Part shown: positions 8,112-14,021 of the stretch, piece after piece | Layout of the letters: every line of letters begins with the position of its first letter | Numbering within the stretch: position 1 is the stretch's first letter | Assembly (NCBI GenBank): GCA_964625525.1 | Contig: CAZVEE010000067.1 | Location: forward strand, 1 to 19,498 | Direction: 5' to 3' | Length of the DNA: 19,498 nt | Source of the DNA: CAZVEE01 sp964625525 | Lineage (GTDB): Bacteria > Pseudomonadota > Alphaproteobacteria > JAJFIK01 | Translations under genes and position numbers: made by a program | The notes under the pieces: generated by a model | Seen by the model: only the letters and a program-made list of their open reading frames with translations | Databases searched by the model: none | What the model was told of the DNA's origin: nothing

Positions 8112-8369
8112 ATGGCCGAGGTTGAAATCTATACGACGCAGTTTTGCCCCTACTGTATGAGCGCCAAACAGCTTCTGGATGAGAAGGGTGTGGCCTACCG
8201 CGAGATCGGGGTGGATGGAGACCGGGCGGGCCGGGCGGCCATGACCGAGCGCGCCGGCGGGCGCACCAGCGTGCCGCAAATCTTCATCAACGGGACCCAT
8301 GTGGGGGGCTGCGACGATCTGCACGCGCTTGACGGGCGAGGTGAGCTGGATCCGCTGCTGCAGACATAA
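8112..8369 (+). CDS. grxC: Glutaredoxin 3 (dithiol, GrxC type)
   Basis: 85 residues, the normal size for a class I glutaredoxin. The active site CPYC is at C12-C15, the cis-proline segment TSVPQIFING at 52-61 and the glutathione-binding GGCDD at 65-69. Family role: GSH-dependent reduction of protein disulfides and mixed disulfides in the cytoplasm, including ribonucleotide reductase. AGGAG lies about 9 nt before the ATG. It sits between comF (29 nt gap) and the amidase gene (30 nt gap), which fits co-transcription. Pairing a glutathione-dependent redoxin with a Nit1-type amidase is functionally sensible because both act on glutathione metabolism. Confidence 0.94.
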   Translation: MAEVEIYTTQFCPYCMSAKQLLDEKGVAYREIGVDGDRAGRAAMTERAGGRTSVPQIFINGTHVGGCDDLHALDGRGELDPLLQT

Positions 8370-8399
8370 GACGCTTGGTTCTCGAGTAAGGGAGAGTTC

Positions 8400-9224
8400 A
8401 TGACCGCATTGCGTGCCGCCTGTATCCAGATGTGCTCCGGCGTCGATCCGGATCCCAATCTTGACGCCGCCCGGGGCCTGATCTGTGAGGCGCACGCTCA
8501 GGGTGCGCGTTTGGTCCTGACGCCGGAAAACACCAATCTCATGGAAACAAATGGCGAGGCGCTGTTCGAGAAGGTGAACGCGGAAGAAGACGACGCGGGC
8601 CTGCGGGCTCTGTGCCACTTGGCGGCGGAGTTGCAGATCTGGCTGGTCATTGGCGGCATGGCCGTGCGGGTGTCGCGGGACAAGGTCGCGAACCGGTCCT
8701 TCCTGGTGGGGCCAGACGGGGTGATCCGCTCCCGCTATGACAAAATCCATTTGTTCGACGTGCAGCTACCGGGCGGCGAAGTATACCGGGAGTCCAAGCA
8801 CTACCGGCCTGGCCGGGACGCGATCCTCGGCGAGCTGCCCTGGGGCGATATCGGCCTGAGCATCTGTTATGACCTGCGGTTTCCGGCGCTTTACCGGTTG
8901 ATGGCACGGGCTGGGGCGCTGTTCCTGACCGCGCCATCGGCATTTACCCGAGGCACGGGAGAGATGCACTGGCATGTGCTGTTACGGGCGCGGGCCATTG
9001 AGAATGGTGCCTATGTGCTGGCTCCAGCGCAAAGCGGCACACATGAATGCGGTCGTGAGACCTATGGGCATAGCCTGATCGTGGATCCCTGGGGCCGGGT
9101 GCTCGCCGATGCGGGCGAGGGGCCGGGCTTGATTATGGCCGATCTCGATCCGGACGTGGCTCGGGAGGCCCGCCAGCGCCTGCCGGTTCTCGAACATGAG
9201 CGTCCCATCGGTCTGGGACGCTGA
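8400..9224 (+). CDS. Carbon-nitrogen hydrolase, Nit1-type (probable deaminated-glutathione amidase)
   Basis: 274 residues with the complete nitrilase-superfamily triad: E43 (TPENTN), K115 (YDKIHLFDV) and C156 (LSICYDLRFP). The second glutamate region is in TRGTGEMHWHVLLRARAIEN (20 residues). The YDKIHLFDV and CYDLRFP forms and the place beside grxC fit the Nit1/YbeM branch. That branch removes deaminated glutathione, a side product of transaminases, as metabolite repair. Omega-amidase (Nit2) is the nearest alternative, and the substrate cannot be fixed from sequence. The ribosome site AGGGAGAG lies just before ATG 8400. The last codons form one arm pair of a set of hairpins ending in a terminator-like structure (9201-9268). 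Confidence 0.88.
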   Translation: MTALRAACIQMCSGVDPDPNLDAARGLICEAHAQGARLVLTPENTNLMETNGEALFEKVNAEEDDAGLRALCHLAAELQIWLVIGGMAVRVSRDKVANRSFLVGPDGVIRSRYDKIHLFDVQLPGGEVYRESKHYRPGRDAILGELPWGDIGLSICYDLRFPALYRLMARAGALFLTAPSAFTRGTGEMHWHVLLRARAIENGAYVLAPAQSGTHECGRETYGHSLIVDPWGRVLADAGEGPGLIMADLDPDVAREARQRLPVLEHERPIGLGR

Positions 9225-9245
9225 GGGGCGGGCCCCTTGCCTCAG

Positions 9246-9268
9246 GGGATGGGCCGTCCCATCCTTTT
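9246..9268 (+). terminator. Intrinsic terminator-like hairpin between amidase and DUF1178 genes
   Basis: A perfect 7-bp stem GGATGGG/CCCATCC (9247-9253 / 9258-9264) has a CCGT loop and is followed by TTTT (9265-9268). It lies 22 nt after the amidase stop and 33 nt before the next ATG, in the middle of what is otherwise an operon. It may end most transcripts or act as an attenuator; see the finding on competing hairpins. Confidence 0.65.
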
Positions 9269-9301
9269 AGGGTGAGGAGCAGTCAGGGAGTAAATCTGCG
9301 C

Positions 9302-9739
9302 ATGATCGTCTATCGGCTGGTCTGCGAGGAAGGCCATGAATTCGACGCTTGGTTCCCGGACAGCGCCGCTTACGACAAGCAGGCGAGCGCCGGGCTGCTT
9401 GAATGTGCGGTATGCGGCAGCTCCTCCGTGTCGAAGGCCATCATGGCGCCCAACGTAGCGACCAAAGGCGCCATCGCGACGCGCAAGGCCCCCAAAACCG
9501 ACTCACCAGCGCAAATGATGAGCAAAATGGCGGCGCTCGCCCGGAAAATGGGGGAGCATGTGCGTGAAAACTTCGATTATGTGGGCGACCGCTTCGCCGA
9601 GGAAGCACGGCGCATCCATGATGGGGACGCGGACGAGCGCGGCATCTATGGCGAAGCGAGCAAGGAAGATGTGAAAGAGCTGCTGGAGGACGGTGTGCCG
9701 ATCGCCCCCCTGCCTCCAGCGCCCGAGAAAGCCAACTAA
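9302..9739 (+). CDS. DUF1178 family protein
   Basis: 145 residues. DUF1178 members begin MIxYxLxCxxGHxFxxWF, and here MIVYRLVCEEGHEFDAWF starts at 9302, so I prefer this ATG to the in-frame GTG at 9272. GGGAG lies about 11 nt upstream. C8 and H12 with C35 and C38 (ECAVCGS) look like a small zinc-ribbon site. The middle (about 50-75) is Lys/Ala-rich and the C-terminus ends in a Pro/Ala tail. Function is unknown. The family commonly sits next to grxC and the Nit-type amidase in alphaproteobacteria. It ends 6 bp from the convergent arsR-like gene, with no terminator visible between them. Confidence 0.85.
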   Translation: MIVYRLVCEEGHEFDAWFPDSAAYDKQASAGLLECAVCGSSSVSKAIMAPNVATKGAIATRKAPKTDSPAQMMSKMAALARKMGEHVRENFDYVGDRFAEEARRIHDGDADERGIYGEASKEDVKELLEDGVPIAPLPPAPEKAN

Positions 9740-9745
9740 GCGGTC

Positions 9746-10054
9746 TTATCGTGCCGCCAACACGGCAGTCAGCAGACCGGGAAAGCGCTTCTCGAACACC
9801 TCCCGGCGCAGGCCGTTTAGGACGGATCGCCCCGCCTTCTGCGTCTCCACCAGGCCCGCGGCCCGCAGCACTTTGAAGTGATGGGAGCGGGTGCTCTTCG
9901 GCACCTCGTCGCTCGCCAGCGCCTCTTCACAACACAACGGCCCGTCCGCTGCCGCCAGGCGCCGCAGGATTTGCAGGCGGACCGGATCCCCCAAGGCGTG
10001 CAGGGCGGTCGCCAGGGGGACATCGTCCAGACGAGGATGCGTAAATGTGCTCAT
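9746..10054 (-). CDS. ArsR/SmtB-family winged-helix repressor
   Basis: 102 residues from ATG 10054. The protein has the winged-helix core: LHALGDPVRLQILRRLA (18-34), then the recognition helix region KSTRSHHFKVLRAAGLV (53-69) and the wing (about 70-82). The start is uncertain. ATG 10126 has a clean GGAG ribosome site and would add 24 residues, but that extension is encoded by AT-rich DNA holding a palindrome. Relatives as I recall them begin MSxFxHP followed by LHALxDPVR, so I choose 10054. No classic ArsR metal site (CxCxxC) is present; only C41-C42 stand together, so it may sense redox state, a ligand or nothing. It is divergent from the short-chain dehydrogenase at 10179 and probably represses it and itself. 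Confidence 0.85.
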   Translation of the reverse strand: MSTFTHPRLDDVPLATALHALGDPVRLQILRRLAAADGPLCCEEALASDEVPKSTRSHHFKVLRAAGLVETQKAGRSVLNGLRREVFEKRFPGLLTAVLAAR

Positions 10055-10081
10055 GGCCAGCACATAGGCACACATTCGTAA

Positions 10082-10100
10082 AATTCCATAATTCGGAATT
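10082..10100. promoter_or_regulatory. Candidate operator between arsR-like gene and dehydrogenase gene
   Basis: A perfect 6-bp inverted repeat AATTCC...GGAATT with a 7-nt centre lies in an AT-rich patch (about 10070-10110) that stands out from the GC-rich surroundings. Winged-helix ArsR proteins bind such short dyads over promoters. The position between two divergent starts fits control of both genes. A weak TTGAAC (10102) / TATGGC (10126) pair could serve the rightward gene. Binding is inferred. Confidence 0.45.
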
Positions 10101-10178
10101 GTTGAACTATAGCCGCCTCGTGCCATATGGCTCTCCAGAGCGGTTCATTCCGGCCGCGCAAATCGAAGGAGCGGACCC

Positions 10179-10922
10179 ATGTCTCAGAAACTCAGCGGTA
10201 AGACCGCTATTGTGACCGGAGGCTCGCGCGGCATCGGCGCAGCCATTGCTCGGCGCTTCGCGCAAGAGGGCGCCTCCGTGGCAATCACCTATCAGAGCAA
10301 CCGGCAGGCCGCGGACGAGACCGTTGCGGCCATCGAGGCGGCTGGAGGGCGAGGCCTTGCCATTCAGGCCGATGCCAGCGACCCGCAGGCCTCGGCAGGG
10401 GCGGTTCGCCAAGCGGCGGAGGCCTTCGGTGGGCTGGACATTGTCGTGCACAATGCCGGCGTTTTCGGCGTCGGTGCTCTACCCACCACCGAGTTTGAAG
10501 AATATCGCCGCCAGTTCGGCGTCAACGTGGACGGCGTGTATGCCGGCACCAAGGAAGCCGAGGCCCATATCCGCGATGGTGGACGCATTCTGGTCATTGG
10601 CAGTGTGAATGCCCATTCCCTTCCGGTGCCCGGCGTGGCGGTCTATGGGGCCACCAAAGCCGCGGTGGCGGCCTTGGTGAAAGGCTGGGCCCGAGACCTG
10701 GGCGATCGCAACATTCTTGTGAATGTTATTCAGCCGGGGCCGGTGGACACGGACATGAACCCGGCTGAAGGCCCGTTCGCCGACATGCTGAAGTCCATGA
10801 CGGCTCTGAAGCGTTATGGCCACGCGCATGAAATCGCCAGCCTCGCCGCCTTCCTGGCGAGCGATGAGGCCTCCTACATCACCGGCGCCACCATCGATAT
10901 TGACGGTGGCATGACCATCTAA
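10179..10922 (+). CDS. Short-chain dehydrogenase/reductase (classical SDR)
   Basis: 247 residues. The Rossmann dinucleotide motif TGGSRGIG is at 13-20, NAG at 92-94, the catalytic residues are N116, S142, Y156 and K160 (YGATK), and IQPGPVDTD is at 184-192. The C-terminus YITGATIDIDGGM is of the FabG type. The basic/hydroxylated residues after beta-strand 2 (TYQSNRQ) suggest NADP(H). The segments GGRILVIGSVN and PGPVDTDMNPAEGP resemble E. coli BdcA (YjgI), a c-di-GMP-binding SDR in biofilm dispersal, as I recall it. That likeness does not prove the function, and the substrate is unknown. A strong AAGGAG ribosome site lies about 9 nt before the ATG. It is probably controlled by the divergent ArsR-type gene. 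A long hairpin follows the stop by 17 nt. Confidence 0.9.
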   Translation: MSQKLSGKTAIVTGGSRGIGAAIARRFAQEGASVAITYQSNRQAADETVAAIEAAGGRGLAIQADASDPQASAGAVRQAAEAFGGLDIVVHNAGVFGVGALPTTEFEEYRRQFGVNVDGVYAGTKEAEAHIRDGGRILVIGSVNAHSLPVPGVAVYGATKAAVAALVKGWARDLGDRNILVNVIQPGPVDTDMNPAEGPFADMLKSMTALKRYGHAHEIASLAAFLASDEASYITGATIDIDGGMTI

Positions 10923-10938
10923 GCCGTCGTCTTGCGTC

Positions 10939-10971
10939 GCAGGTCCGGGCGGTTATCCGTCCGGGGCCTGC
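10939..10971 (+). terminator. Strong hairpin after the dehydrogenase gene (no U-tract)
   Basis: Arms 10939-10952 and 10957-10971 pair over about 14 bp with one bulged G and a TTAT loop. It starts 17 nt after the dehydrogenase stop. There is no run of T after it, so it is either an inefficient or U-less terminator or a 3'-end stabiliser. Confidence 0.5.
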
Positions 10972-11051
10972 GCGCGATCCCTCAGGCCGTAGTCGCGAAT
11001 GACGGTTGCTACGCGGAGTCGATAGGCCGCTTTCCGCGATCATTTCCCTGT

Positions 11052-11158
11052 CTAGAGCCGTTTCAATGAAAACCAGATCATTGAAACGGCTCTCGGTCTT
11101 TGGTTTAGCGCGCTTTCCGGGCGGAACACCGCGCACACTTTTCCTGAAAGCGCTCTAG
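11052..11158 (+). repeat. RIME-like intergenic element, copy B (107 bp)
   Basis: The element is bounded by CTAG at both ends. One palindrome is perfect over 16 bp (11054-11069 / 11078-11093, AGAGCCGTTTCAATGA) with an 8-nt loop. The second is built on GCGCTTTCC...GGAAAGCGC-like arms. Its reverse complement matches copy C at 98 of 107 positions without gaps. The size of about 107 bp, two palindromes and intergenic place fit RIME1 as described from Rhizobium. It ends 9 bp beyond the panD stop, so it lies 3' of panD and could shape its mRNA end. Confidence 0.85.
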
Positions 11159-11167
11159 GGTCGCCGA

Positions 11168-11545
11168 TTAGCGGACCTGTGGCCCGGGGACTTCTGTCTC
11201 GACACCTTTGATGCGGTTCTGCGCATCCACCATCAGGGCAAGCGGTGTGTAGCCGGGCGGAACCTCGGCCATTTGGGTGAAGGTGGCGATGATGATCACA
11301 TCGCCCACTTCGGTCAGATGCGCGGCCGCGCCATTGGCACAGATCACGCCGCTGCCGCGCGGTCCTTCGATGGCATAGGTGGTGAGCCGTGTGCCGCGGG
11401 TCACATTCCACACATGCACTTGCTCGAATTCCACGATATCAGCCGCGTCCATCAGGTCGCGATCAATGGTGAGGCTGCCCTCATAGTCCAGATCCGCATG
11501 GGTCACGGTGGCCCGGTGGATCTTGCTTTTGAACATGCTGCGCAT
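11168..11545 (-). CDS. panD: Aspartate 1-decarboxylase proenzyme
   Basis: 125 residues, the usual PanD length (126 in E. coli). Self-cleavage occurs between Gly23 and Ser24 in HADLDYEGSLTID, where Ser24 becomes the pyruvoyl group. T56-Y57 in RLTTYAI and N71 in ICANGAAAH match the known active-site residues. The enzyme decarboxylates aspartate to beta-alanine for pantothenate and CoA. I start at ATG 11545 because IHRATVTHADL then lines up with the E. coli N-terminus; the upstream open frame is not PanD-like. No clear ribosome site is visible. A tentative promoter lies in the roughly 150 bp upstream. The gene is cut off from its upstream neighbour by a terminator at 11694-11726 and is followed directly by RIME-like copy B. 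No other pantothenate genes are in the window. Confidence 0.95.
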   Translation of the reverse strand: MRSMFKSKIHRATVTHADLDYEGSLTIDRDLMDAADIVEFEQVHVWNVTRGTRLTTYAIEGPRGSGVICANGAAAHLTEVGDVIIIATFTQMAEVPPGYTPLALMVDAQNRIKGVETEVPGPQVR

Positions 11546-11693
11546 GGCGTGCGGTTCCACTGTGTTTTGAAGGCGGTCGCGCGGCGATCCCCCGTTTCTT
11601 CCCAGATAACGGCTGCGTGCTGCTTTGCAACAAGACAGTGGTGGAAGGCGAGTCACGGCTGCGTGTATTCACGCTGTGCGAGTGAGTGACCCC

Positions 11694-11726
11694 AAAAACA
11701 AGCGGGGCGCCCATGGGACGCCCCGC
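11694..11726 (-). terminator. Rho-independent terminator after the secreted two-domain protein gene
   Basis: On the minus strand an 8-bp GC stem, GCGGGGCG/CGCCCCGC (11719-11726 / 11702-11709), with extra CCC/GGG pairing inside, is followed by TTGTTTTT (11694-11701). It begins 22 nt after the stop at 11749 and separates that gene from panD. Confidence 0.8.
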
Positions 11727-11748
11727 CGGTCCGGTTTGCCGACCCGTG

Positions 11749-12474
11749 TCAGGTGCGGATGTTGATGCCGAAAATCACGATTGTCACGTCCCGCGCGCCA
11801 CCAGCGGCCCGGCATTGCAAGGTCACGGCCTGTACATTGCGCTGTTGGCCCGGCAGATCCACCGTGTACAGGCGGTCTTCTTCCAGGTAGCCGTCACGGC
11901 CCAAATTCAACACCCGCGTGCGCCCATTGCCGAAGGTGATGGCGATCCGGCGGCAGCGGGCATCATCATCCACTGCGCGCAGAGCGATCCGTTCGAACGG
12001 ACCGTTCAGGCGGGTGATTTCCCGTTCCACCTCGTTGCGCGGCCCGAAGGTCGCGCGACCGATCCGCGACCAAGCACGCCCGCCGCTGGAAACTGTCGCA
12101 TCGTTTTTGCCGGAGATGATCAAGCGCGCGCTGTTGCCGTTCCGGGCGCGGCAGACAAAGGACAAGCGGCGAATCTGACGCTCGGCGCCGGGCAGATCCA
12201 CTTTCACATTGTCTTCCCGCCGAATGCGGCCCTGATAGATCACACGGCTGCGGCCATTGCCGAAATGCGCGGTGATGGACCGGCATTCCACGGTGTTGCG
12301 GCGGGCCTTGAACTTCAGTTCCGTGACCCGGCCTTGAAAGCGGGTGAACTCCACCGCCCGCTCATAGCTGGGGCCGAATTCCACATCACCAAAGCGGTCC
12401 CAGTCGTCGGCGCGCGCTGGAGCGGCGGCCACGCACAGCGCCACGAGCGCCAATGCCAAAATCCCACGCATCAT
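11749..12474 (-). CDS. Secreted protein with two duplicated Cys-paired domains, function unknown
   Basis: 241 residues. The start is decided by GGAAGGGAA just before ATG 12474. A signal peptide is clear: basic MMRG, a hydrophobic run to about residue 19, and a likely cleavage site after ARA (22). The mature part is two homologous domains, about 25-122 and 135-237. Both contain a (R/D)xGxxxFGP start, an FGNGRxRV motif (71-78 and 181-188), a VDLPG motif (92-96 and 205-209) and two cysteines at matching places (C64/C108 and C174/C221). The cysteines suggest one disulfide per domain in the periplasm or outside. The pattern of beta-strands faintly recalls the DUF2541/YaaI type, but I cannot assign a family. 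It is very Arg-rich. The gene has its own terminator, and a phytase remnant lies upstream in the same orientation. Confidence 0.82.
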   Translation of the reverse strand: MMRGILALALVALCVAAAPARADDWDRFGDVEFGPSYERAVEFTRFQGRVTELKFKARRNTVECRSITAHFGNGRSRVIYQGRIRREDNVKVDLPGAERQIRRLSFVCRARNGNSARLIISGKNDATVSSGGRAWSRIGRATFGPRNEVEREITRLNGPFERIALRAVDDDARCRRIAITFGNGRTRVLNLGRDGYLEEDRLYTVDLPGQQRNVQAVTLQCRAAGGARDVTIVIFGINIRT

Positions 12475-12569
12475 GTCGTTCCCTTCCCTGGGTGAACCTC
12501 GCCTGAGCGGCAGGCCCAATTCCCGTCCGCCGCCAGCGCGCTGACCATAGCAAGACTCGGACGATGTGC

Positions 12570-12826
12570 TCACCTGTTTCCGTCGTCGCGGGTGTCGATC
12601 ACAGAGCGGACCGCATCCCAGGGCACGAGCTTGAAATTCTGACCGCTTGCCCCGTCATTGACGTCGTCCTGGGCAATGAACACGCCGCCGGGAAAGCGCG
12701 GCCCCAGGGAGCCCAGGGCCACGTCGATGCCGTCGGTTTCCGTGGTGCCGTCGATGCCGGCGTCCAGATTGTCCACGAGCGGGAAGAGGCCCAGCAGGTC
12801 ATCCAACTGAGCGTGCGCGCCAATTT
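12570..12826 (-). pseudogene. 3' remnant of a beta-propeller phytase gene
   Basis: About 85 codons remain. The segment contains TETDGIDVALGSLGPRFPGG, then FIAQDDVND and QNFKLVPWDAV, which is the C-terminal hallmark of beta-propeller phytases (DGIDV, LGxxFPxGxFVxQDD, NFKLVPW). An intact enzyme has over 300 residues and a signal peptide, so most of the propeller is gone. Upstream, homology stops where RIME-like copy C begins (12827). The frame stays open through that element to a TAG at 12930-12932, with no ATG. Only a TTG at 12806 could serve as a start. A functional protein is very unlikely. The assignment rests on motif recognition without a search. Confidence 0.72.
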
Positions 12827-12933
12827 CTAAAGCGCTTTCAGGAAAAGTGTGTGCGGTTTTCCGCCCGGAAAGCGCGCCAAACCAAAGACTGAGAGCCGTT
12901 TCAATGATCTGGGTTTCAGGGAAACGGCTCTAA
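12827..12933 (-). repeat. RIME-like intergenic element, copy C (107 bp, inverted relative to A and B)
   Basis: Same length as copy B and nine mismatches to its reverse complement. The palindrome at 12892-12931 is reduced to 11-bp arms (AGAGCCGTTTC/GAAACGGCTCT) by substitutions in the right arm. The other palindrome uses GCGCTTTC...GAAAGCGC. The element directly abuts the broken phytase frame on one side and lies 66 bp beyond the ubiG stop on the other. Confidence 0.85.
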
Positions 12934-12967
12934 AGTGTTTGACCCGCGGGGGGGGCCGGGGTTGGCT

Positions 12968-12991
12968 GGGCGGGATCGCAGGATCCCGCCC
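12968..12991 (-). terminator. Strong hairpin just after ubiG (no U-tract)
   Basis: A perfect 10-bp stem GGGCGGGATC/GATCCCGCCC with a 4-nt loop begins 9 nt past the ubiG stop. No run of T follows on the minus strand, so classical intrinsic termination is not assured. An 8-base G run sits further downstream at 12948-12955. Confidence 0.55.
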
Positions 12992-12999
12992 CGTCTGCT

Positions 13000-13758
13000 T
13001 TATGCGGCCGGCTTTTCACAGACCACCATGTAATTGACGGCCGTGTCGCTTGAGAGGTCCCAGCGATCGGCGAGCGGGTTGTAGCTGACGCCAAGCGGCG
13101 GTTTGACGCTTACGCCTTCGGGGGTGAGGGCGTCGCGGATTTCGATGGGGCGCACGAGTTTCTCGTATTGGTGGGTGCCTTTGGGCAGCCAGCCCAGCAC
13201 ATATTCCGCACCGACAATGGCGAGGGCCCAAGCCTTCAAGGTGCGGTTGATGGTGGCCACGATCATGATCCCGCCGGGCGTCATCAGCCGCGCGCAGGCA
13301 GTCATGTATGCGGTCACATCCGCCACATGCTCGACCACTTCCATGTTCAAGATCACATCGAATTGGAGGGCGTCCTCCACCAGCGCTTCGGCCGAGCCGT
13401 GACGGTAGTCGATGGTGAGACCCTGTTCCTGCGCATGGACCATGGCGGTCTTGATGTTGCGCTCTGCCGCGTCGACGCCGGTCACATGCGCGCCCAGGCG
13501 TGTCATGGGTTCCGACAGCAGGCCGCCGCCGCACCCAATATCGAGAAAGGCGAGGCCGTCAAAGGGGCGGTCGGCCTTGGGATCGCGCCCATAATGGGCC
13601 GCGACCGTGTCACGAATGAAGGCGAGGCGCACAGGGTTGAATTTATGCAACGGCTTAAACTTGCCCGTGGGGTCCCACCATTCGGCCGCCATCGCGGAGA
13701 ATTTCTCGATTTCATCGGGATCGATGGTGGTGCGCGGGGAGCCGGGGTCGGCGGCCAT
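13000..13758 (-). CDS. ubiG: Ubiquinone biosynthesis O-methyltransferase
   Basis: 252 residues. FSAMAAEWWDPTGKFKPLHK (20-39) is the UbiG N-terminal signature. SAM motif I is FLDIGCGGGLLSEP (71-84), followed by GVDAAERNI (94-102) and the VVEHV segment (141-145). The C-terminal part has the amphipathic insertion and the GTHQYEK motif found in UbiG. Role: both O-methylation steps of ubiquinone synthesis, at the membrane. AAGGAG lies 7 nt before ATG 13758, which fixes the start; the longer open frame upstream is not homologous. It is divergent from lysC with a 263-bp gap, a gene pairing common in alphaproteobacteria. Ubiquinone is the substrate of complex I, which links it loosely to the NDUFAF5-like gene at 6283. 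Confidence 0.95.
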   Translation of the reverse strand: MAADPGSPRTTIDPDEIEKFSAMAAEWWDPTGKFKPLHKFNPVRLAFIRDTVAAHYGRDPKADRPFDGLAFLDIGCGGGLLSEPMTRLGAHVTGVDAAERNIKTAMVHAQEQGLTIDYRHGSAEALVEDALQFDVILNMEVVEHVADVTAYMTACARLMTPGGIMIVATINRTLKAWALAIVGAEYVLGWLPKGTHQYEKLVRPIEIRDALTPEGVSVKPPLGVSYNPLADRWDLSSDTAVNYMVVCEKPAA

Positions 13759-13987
13759 AGGGTGCTCCTTCTGCGTGTGCCGCGCCTGGTCAAGCGGCCA
13801 GGGCGATAGGGACGGCGACAATGACGGTTTTGTGCCAGGACGGATACGGCCCGCGCGGCGTCCGCTTGCGCGCGTGGCCCAACACCTCCTACAACGAAAG
13901 TGCTCACGGCAGACATAAGTCCGTTGACGGGGCCTGGCCATGAGGTCGCCCCGTTTTAGGACGATACGCCGCCTTGTTTTCCGCTGC

Positions 13988-14003
13988 GCCCACGAGAGTG
14001 GGC
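13988..14003 (+). other. GNRA-type hairpin in the lysC leader
   Basis: A perfect 6-bp stem GCCCAC/GTGGGC with a GAGA tetraloop ends 18 nt before the lysC ATG. The 263-bp ubiG-lysC gap shows no lysine-riboswitch architecture and no leader peptide rich in Lys/Thr codons that I can see. The hairpin may affect translation start or be neutral. Confidence 0.35.
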
Positions 14004-14021
14004 CAACGCCTGAGACCGCGC

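Noticed and set aside
12570..12932. Phytase fragment as an intact small gene read from within the RIME-like element
   Set aside because: No ATG or ribosome site, and the part before 12826 is element sequence. Only the last quarter or less of a phytase is present.
13759..14021. Lysine riboswitch or leader-peptide attenuator upstream of lysC
   Set aside because: Only one 6-bp hairpin is visible. The multi-helix lysine aptamer and a Lys/Thr-rich leader peptide are not seen.
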